A DNA stretch of 64,000 bases, from NCBI RefSeq assembly GCF_002904165.1, contig NZ_CVTD020000008.1, positions 62,001-126,000 on the forward strand. Direction: 5' to 3'. The first letter of the stretch is position 1, and the number at the start of each line of letters is the position of its first letter. Under the pieces are notes generated by a model. That model saw only the letters and a list, made by a program, of their open reading frames with translations, had not been told where the DNA came from and searched no databases. A program made the translations under genes and the position numbers. The DNA is from Herbinix hemicellulosilytica (GTDB lineage: Bacteria > Bacillota > Clostridia > Lachnospirales > Lachnospiraceae). This document shows positions 60,543 through 64,000 of this stretch, piece after piece.

Positions 60543-60880
60543 AACACAAATGATAACTGCATAATATTTACGTAGGATAAATTTCTTAAATATAAAAATC
60601 CAAGCAATTCTGGTATGTTGCATCTTGAACTTAGTAAACTAATTAAATCATCTTAAATAAAAGTCTTGTATTATGTGACAATTGAATTGTGTAACAATAA
60701 CTACAGATGAACATTGTATAAAAACGCTAATCCTTATAGGATTAGCTTTTTTTATTAGGTGCCCGTAATTAGTTTAAAACATTTGATTATTAATTGACAT
60801 ATATATGACAACAAAATGACAAACAAAAAATTTATAAAGTAATTAACAAAGGGATAATTTTCCTGAATGGAGGTTAAAGG
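60543..60880. other. intergenic region with terminator
   Basis: No gene seen. It holds the strong terminator at 60726-60753 and an AT-rich promoter region for the BspA-like gene with TTGACA-like sequence near 60796. Confidence 0.5.
60726..60753 (+). terminator. terminator after the ABC gene
   Basis: GCTAATCCT-TAT-AGGATTAGC followed by seven T residues; a textbook intrinsic terminator. Confidence 0.92.
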
Positions 60881-63103
60881 ATGACAGCTCAAATGAAAGA
60901 CCAACTAATGAAAAAAAGAACTTTTATGCTTTTCATTATTGCTTTTGTGGTCTTTGGATTTATTTTTTGGCCCGGTAAAGCAACATATGCAAAAGAGGAA
61001 ACCGTCTACAGCGACGGTATTTACAGATATATTATAAAAGACAACAACGAAAAAAAGGTACAACTGATCGGAATAGAATCTGATAAAGCTACAAAAGAAC
61101 TTTACATTCCGGGAAAGGTTTTTATAAATAACATAGAATATACGGTTGATTTGGTGGATATTTACTATGAATATTATTCTAATGAGAAATATGCTAAATT
61201 TTATAGCAGTGTCAGCAAAATAAATGTGGCGGATAACTTTACTGGTTCACTGCGAAATTTGACATTTGCTTTTGAAAATTTAGAAGCAATTGAATTTTAC
61301 GGAAAAGATGTACCAAAGGAAGTTGATATACTTTTATTTTACTGGAATTTAAAAGATTTTTTGTTTATAGTTCCCAAAGGCACGGAAAATGCGTATTCAA
61401 AGGTAATTAATATATATATTCATTATTATTTTTACAGCGATTTATATGAACAGGATATTGAGGTAAAACCGACCATAATATCAGGTAATTCTAAAGACAT
61501 TGAATTCAGTTATTTTGCCAAAGACGGATTTATTTATAGAGTAACAAAATCGGCAAAAAAAGGAAAGGGGAAGGTAGAGCTTGTCGGTATTACCCATTCG
61601 CTTAAACTGGATTATTTGAAACTTCCAGATAAGGTAAGCCACAACGGGTACACTTATGAACTTACTAAACTTCGTCATTTTGCTTTGCTCGGATGCGGTG
61701 CAAGGGTTATTGTAGTGCCGGATTCTGTTACTGAAATGGAAGGAAGGGTATTTGATTCAACTGTTGAACTTCTTTTCCTGTCAAAGAACTGCAAAAAAAT
61801 TCCTTCTTATATGGTCGCTGATGAAAACAGTGAGACAAATTTGAGGTTTGTATATGTGCCTGAAGGGGTAACTACCATATCGGATTATGCATTTAACAAT
61901 ATACCTCTTAATACGGCCAGTATAATCTTGCCTACTACCGTTACAAAAGCAGGAAAAAATTCTTTATATACTTTTAAATTAGTGACGTTTCTAAATAAAA
62001 AACCTCTGGATAACGTGGCTGCGGCAGTGAAAAAAGGCACGACTGTTAAAGTTGATAAATCGGCCGTTTCTGCTTATAAGAAAATTCTCGGAAGCAAGGC
62101 ATCGGTTGTCGAGGCTAAGAAAATAGTAAAAACAAAAGATATTAAGGTAAATAAAGAAGAATTGAAACTTTCTACTTATAATACAGCCACATTAACCGGT
62201 ACACTTTCAAAAGGTTCAAATGAAACGATTTATTGGCTTTCTGCAAATCCCGATATTTTGGAGGTGTCCTCAAAAGGGGTTATAACACCAAAGAAAGCAG
62301 GTACCACTTATGTGGTTGCATATACCAGAACCTCGGGAAGACATAAAGCGGTGAAAGTTACAGTTACGGAAGCAATTTTTGATGACGGAATTTTTACTTA
62401 CAGAATTACCGATCCGTCAAAAAAGACAGTGACTTTATGTGAAATCCGCCCGGATAAGTCTCTCAAAACTTTGACCATTCCCGAAACGGTTACTTATAAA
62501 AAAGTAAAATACACTGTAACGTCAGTTATAGCCAATCCGGATGATCCTGCTGTTCCGTTAATACCCGAAAAGTATAGCAACAATAAGATAAAAACGATTA
62601 TATTCCCCAAATCTATAACGGGAAAGGTCGGATACCTGGGAGTTTTAAAAAATATAGAGAGTATAACGTTTAAGGGGACTAAGGCTCCCGAAGCCATATG
62701 CAACTGGTATGAAGACGGTGGGCTTTTGGCATGGCAGGCTGTAATTTACGTTCCAAAAAAATGTGTAAGTGCATATACATCCGCCCTGTGGTTAAGGGCC
62801 TATGATACTTACCAGCAGAATCATTACGGCTGCATCATGGATTTTAATGTGGTTGAGACAGGTAACGATCAGGTAAAGCGTTTTGTGGCAGACGGAATAC
62901 TGTACCATGTGACTAAATACGCAAGCAAAAAGAATAGCGGAGAAGTAATAGTAAAGGGAGCAGATGTCAACCTAAAGAAAATTGTAATAAAGAATACGGT
63001 TAAGTACAAAGGATATACCTATAAAGTTACCGCAATTTCAAGAGGAGCTATAGATTACAAAGGAAAAGAAGTGTATATTGATAAGTCTGTAAAGAGGAAC
63101 TGA
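60881..63103 (+). CDS. BspA-like leucine-rich surface protein with Ig-like domain
   Basis: The 740-residue secreted protein has a signal peptide (helix about residues 13-33, cleavage near TYAKE). BspA-type LRR_5 repeats follow (for example ARVIVVPDSVTEMEGRVFD and YVPEGVTTISDYAFNNI). A central BIG2-type bacterial Ig-like domain covers about residues 425-500 (DIKVNKEELKLSTYNTATLTG... SSKGVITPKKAGTTYVVAYT). More LRR-like modules follow, ending abruptly at residue 740. GGAGG lies before ATG 60881. Such proteins mediate adhesion at the cell surface. No LPxTG or SLH anchor is visible, so attachment is unclear. Confidence 0.8.
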   Translation: MTAQMKDQLMKKRTFMLFIIAFVVFGFIFWPGKATYAKEETVYSDGIYRYIIKDNNEKKVQLIGIESDKATKELYIPGKVFINNIEYTVDLVDIYYEYYSNEKYAKFYSSVSKINVADNFTGSLRNLTFAFENLEAIEFYGKDVPKEVDILLFYWNLKDFLFIVPKGTENAYSKVINIYIHYYFYSDLYEQDIEVKPTIISGNSKDIEFSYFAKDGFIYRVTKSAKKGKGKVELVGITHSLKLDYLKLPDKVSHNGYTYELTKLRHFALLGCGARVIVVPDSVTEMEGRVFDSTVELLFLSKNCKKIPSYMVADENSETNLRFVYVPEGVTTISDYAFNNIPLNTASIILPTTVTKAGKNSLYTFKLVTFLNKKPLDNVAAAVKKGTTVKVDKSAVSAYKKILGSKASVVEAKKIVKTKDIKVNKEELKLSTYNTATLTGTLSKGSNETIYWLSANPDILEVSSKGVITPKKAGTTYVVAYTRTSGRHKAVKVTVTEAIFDDGIFTYRITDPSKKTVTLCEIRPDKSLKTLTIPETVTYKKVKYTVTSVIANPDDPAVPLIPEKYSNNKIKTIIFPKSITGKVGYLGVLKNIESITFKGTKAPEAICNWYEDGGLLAWQAVIYVPKKCVSAYTSALWLRAYDTYQQNHYGCIMDFNVVETGNDQVKRFVADGILYHVTKYASKKNSGEVIVKGADVNLKKIVIKNTVKYKGYTYKVTAISRGAIDYKGKEVYIDKSVKRN

Positions 63104-63556
63104 TTATTTTTTGGGTGTTTTGGTTTATAATATAGCAAGCTAAATAACTGATGTTTAAGATTATATAACGGAACTCTTTCTTGTAAGCTTTTTATAAAAC
63201 AAGAGGGGTTCCGTTATTTAATTAATAATATGGGAAATGTTAATTAAAGAATTATAACCGTTTGCTTTATTATATGTCCTTGTATTATAATATTTATGTA
63301 TTTCGGCAGGTATGAACTTGCATAAAATCATATATTGTATTATTCTAAAGGATGAAATTACGATATTGTCAAACTATACTTCGCTTTAAAAAAATATGGG
63401 CTTAATATAAATTACATATGTATGTTTCTTTACTTTTACAAATATTATATAGACACATAAAAGTAACAGGCCGTATTTTTTTTGAGTTGATCTGGTTATA
63501 AAAAGCAATCATAAGCAGCTGATATATAAATTAATATAGAAAGTCTTGGTGGTTTA
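63104..63556. other. intergenic region
   Basis: About 450 bp of AT-rich sequence holding the terminator at 63164-63217. No further gene or RNA recognised. Confidence 0.4.
63164..63217 (+). terminator. terminator after the BspA-like gene
   Basis: ATAACGGAACTCTTTCTTGT pairs with ACAAGAGGGGTTCCGTTAT, followed by TTAATTA. Confidence 0.75.
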
Positions 63557-64000
63557 ATGGAAAATGATAAAGCAAAACTTTTTGAAGAATTAAGGACCAA
63601 ATATCCGAAATTCATATATAAAGGCTATACATATGCCATTGGTGAATCTTCTTTAGATATAGATTTTAACTTTGAAATACCCGGGCTTTCACAATTTAAT
63701 CCAAGGTGGTCGATTAAAAAGAGTGAAAGTAAGATTACAGACCCTAAAGATCTTGAACTTCTGATTTTTAATCTGGGAATGGTAGAGCTGATAAGTTATT
63801 GGAAATTAACGTGTTCACCTAAGATTATAATAAATTGTGGATATCTTTCTTCTGAACAGATTAAATGGTGGAAAAAACTATTTATAAAAGGACTAGGTGA
63901 ATTTTTTTATACTAACGGAATTTCATTTAATTATGATATGTTTGAGTTCCGGTGTGACAATTCGCAAAATAACATAAACTTTATAAAAAATCCTGTAGCT
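63557..64000 (+). CDS. MurL-like UDP-MurNAc-L-Ala-L-Glu epimerase, 5' part
   Basis: ATG 63557 opens a frame that runs off the window (148 codons visible). The segments IPGLSQFNPRWSI, LIFNLGMVELISYWKLTCSP and EQIKWWKKLFIKGLGEFFYTNGI match MurL-type proteins. With MurD2 these provide an alternative route to D-Glu in peptidoglycan precursors by epimerising UDP-MurNAc-L-Ala-L-Glu. The ribosome site is poor. The assignment rests on pattern memory of the family and the partner gene lies outside the window. Confidence 0.65.
   Translation, partial: MENDKAKLFEELRTKYPKFIYKGYTYAIGESSLDIDFNFEIPGLSQFNPRWSIKKSESKITDPKDLELLIFNLGMVELISYWKLTCSPKIIINCGYLSSEQIKWWKKLFIKGLGEFFYTNGISFNYDMFEFRCDNSQNNINFIKNPVA

Overview
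The window is AT-rich DNA from a low-GC Gram-positive anaerobe. Consistent signs are strong AGGAGG ribosome sites, lipoboxes and LysR, XRE and GntR regulators. It also carries an LCP cell-wall enzyme, an MgtE magnesium transporter, and plant-polysaccharide enzymes: a GH11 xylanase, a GH16 beta-glucanase and two GH94 phosphorylases. A plant-fibre-degrading member of the Lachnospiraceae (Herbinix / Lachnoclostridium phytofermentans type) fits best. That placement is inference from gene content, not a database result.

Layout. 1-3.4 kb: end of an M42 peptidase, a candidate small RNA, a GntR-ABC (YtrABC-like) operon and a collagen-like Gly/Pro repeat protein. 3.8-7.8 kb: two tandem XRE-TPR regulators, a convergent 51-residue secreted peptide gene not previously called, an EAL phosphodiesterase, a rhodanese-like gene lacking a clear start and a small hypothetical gene. 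8-10.3 kb: tRNA-Val and tRNA-Ala, then O-acetylhomoserine sulfhydrylase. 10.6-17.1 kb: a five-gene cluster of a small secreted protein, a solute-binding-like lipoprotein, an ABC ATPase, a two-part ABC permease and a membrane-anchored beta-rich protein. 17.2-21.6 kb: LysR regulator, SUMF1-domain lipoprotein, GH11 xylanase flanked by a 19-bp inverted repeat, and an LCP protein. 21.8-27.9 kb: mgtE behind a leader ORF/attenuator, an aldo-keto reductase, an ABC exporter operon, a MITE and an XRE regulator pair. 28.2-36.3 kb: SbcDC, a DUF3006/ComEC-like MBL pair, a HAD phosphatase and a hypothetical gene. 36.3-54 kb: a beta-glucan utilisation region (GH94, YesNM-type two-component system, sugar ABC importer, second binding protein, GH16, laminaribiose-phosphorylase-like GH94) hit by an IS1380 and an IS3 element. 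54-64 kb: AzlCD exporter, Y-family polymerase with YolD, DUF2179 protein, a decayed DUF2164 / PqqD / ABC stretch, a BspA-like surface protein and the start of a MurL-like gene.

How it works together. The clearest pathway is extracellular beta-glucan cleavage by the GH16 lipoprotein, import by the binding protein and two permeases, and cytosolic phosphorolysis by GH94 enzymes, probably under the adjacent two-component system. Insertion elements have damaged it. The IS3 element splits the second binding-protein gene exactly, with a GTA target duplication whose removal restores the frame. The IS1380 element sits just upstream of the first GH94 gene, whose coding frame extends beyond any usable start codon.

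The most interesting candidates for undescribed biology are: (i) the peptide gene convergent with two XRE-TPR regulators, with a palindrome at its promoter, which looks like an RRNPP-type quorum-sensing module; (ii) the 10.6-17.1 kb secreted protein/ABC cluster; (iii) the translated leader and mutually exclusive hairpins in front of mgtE.
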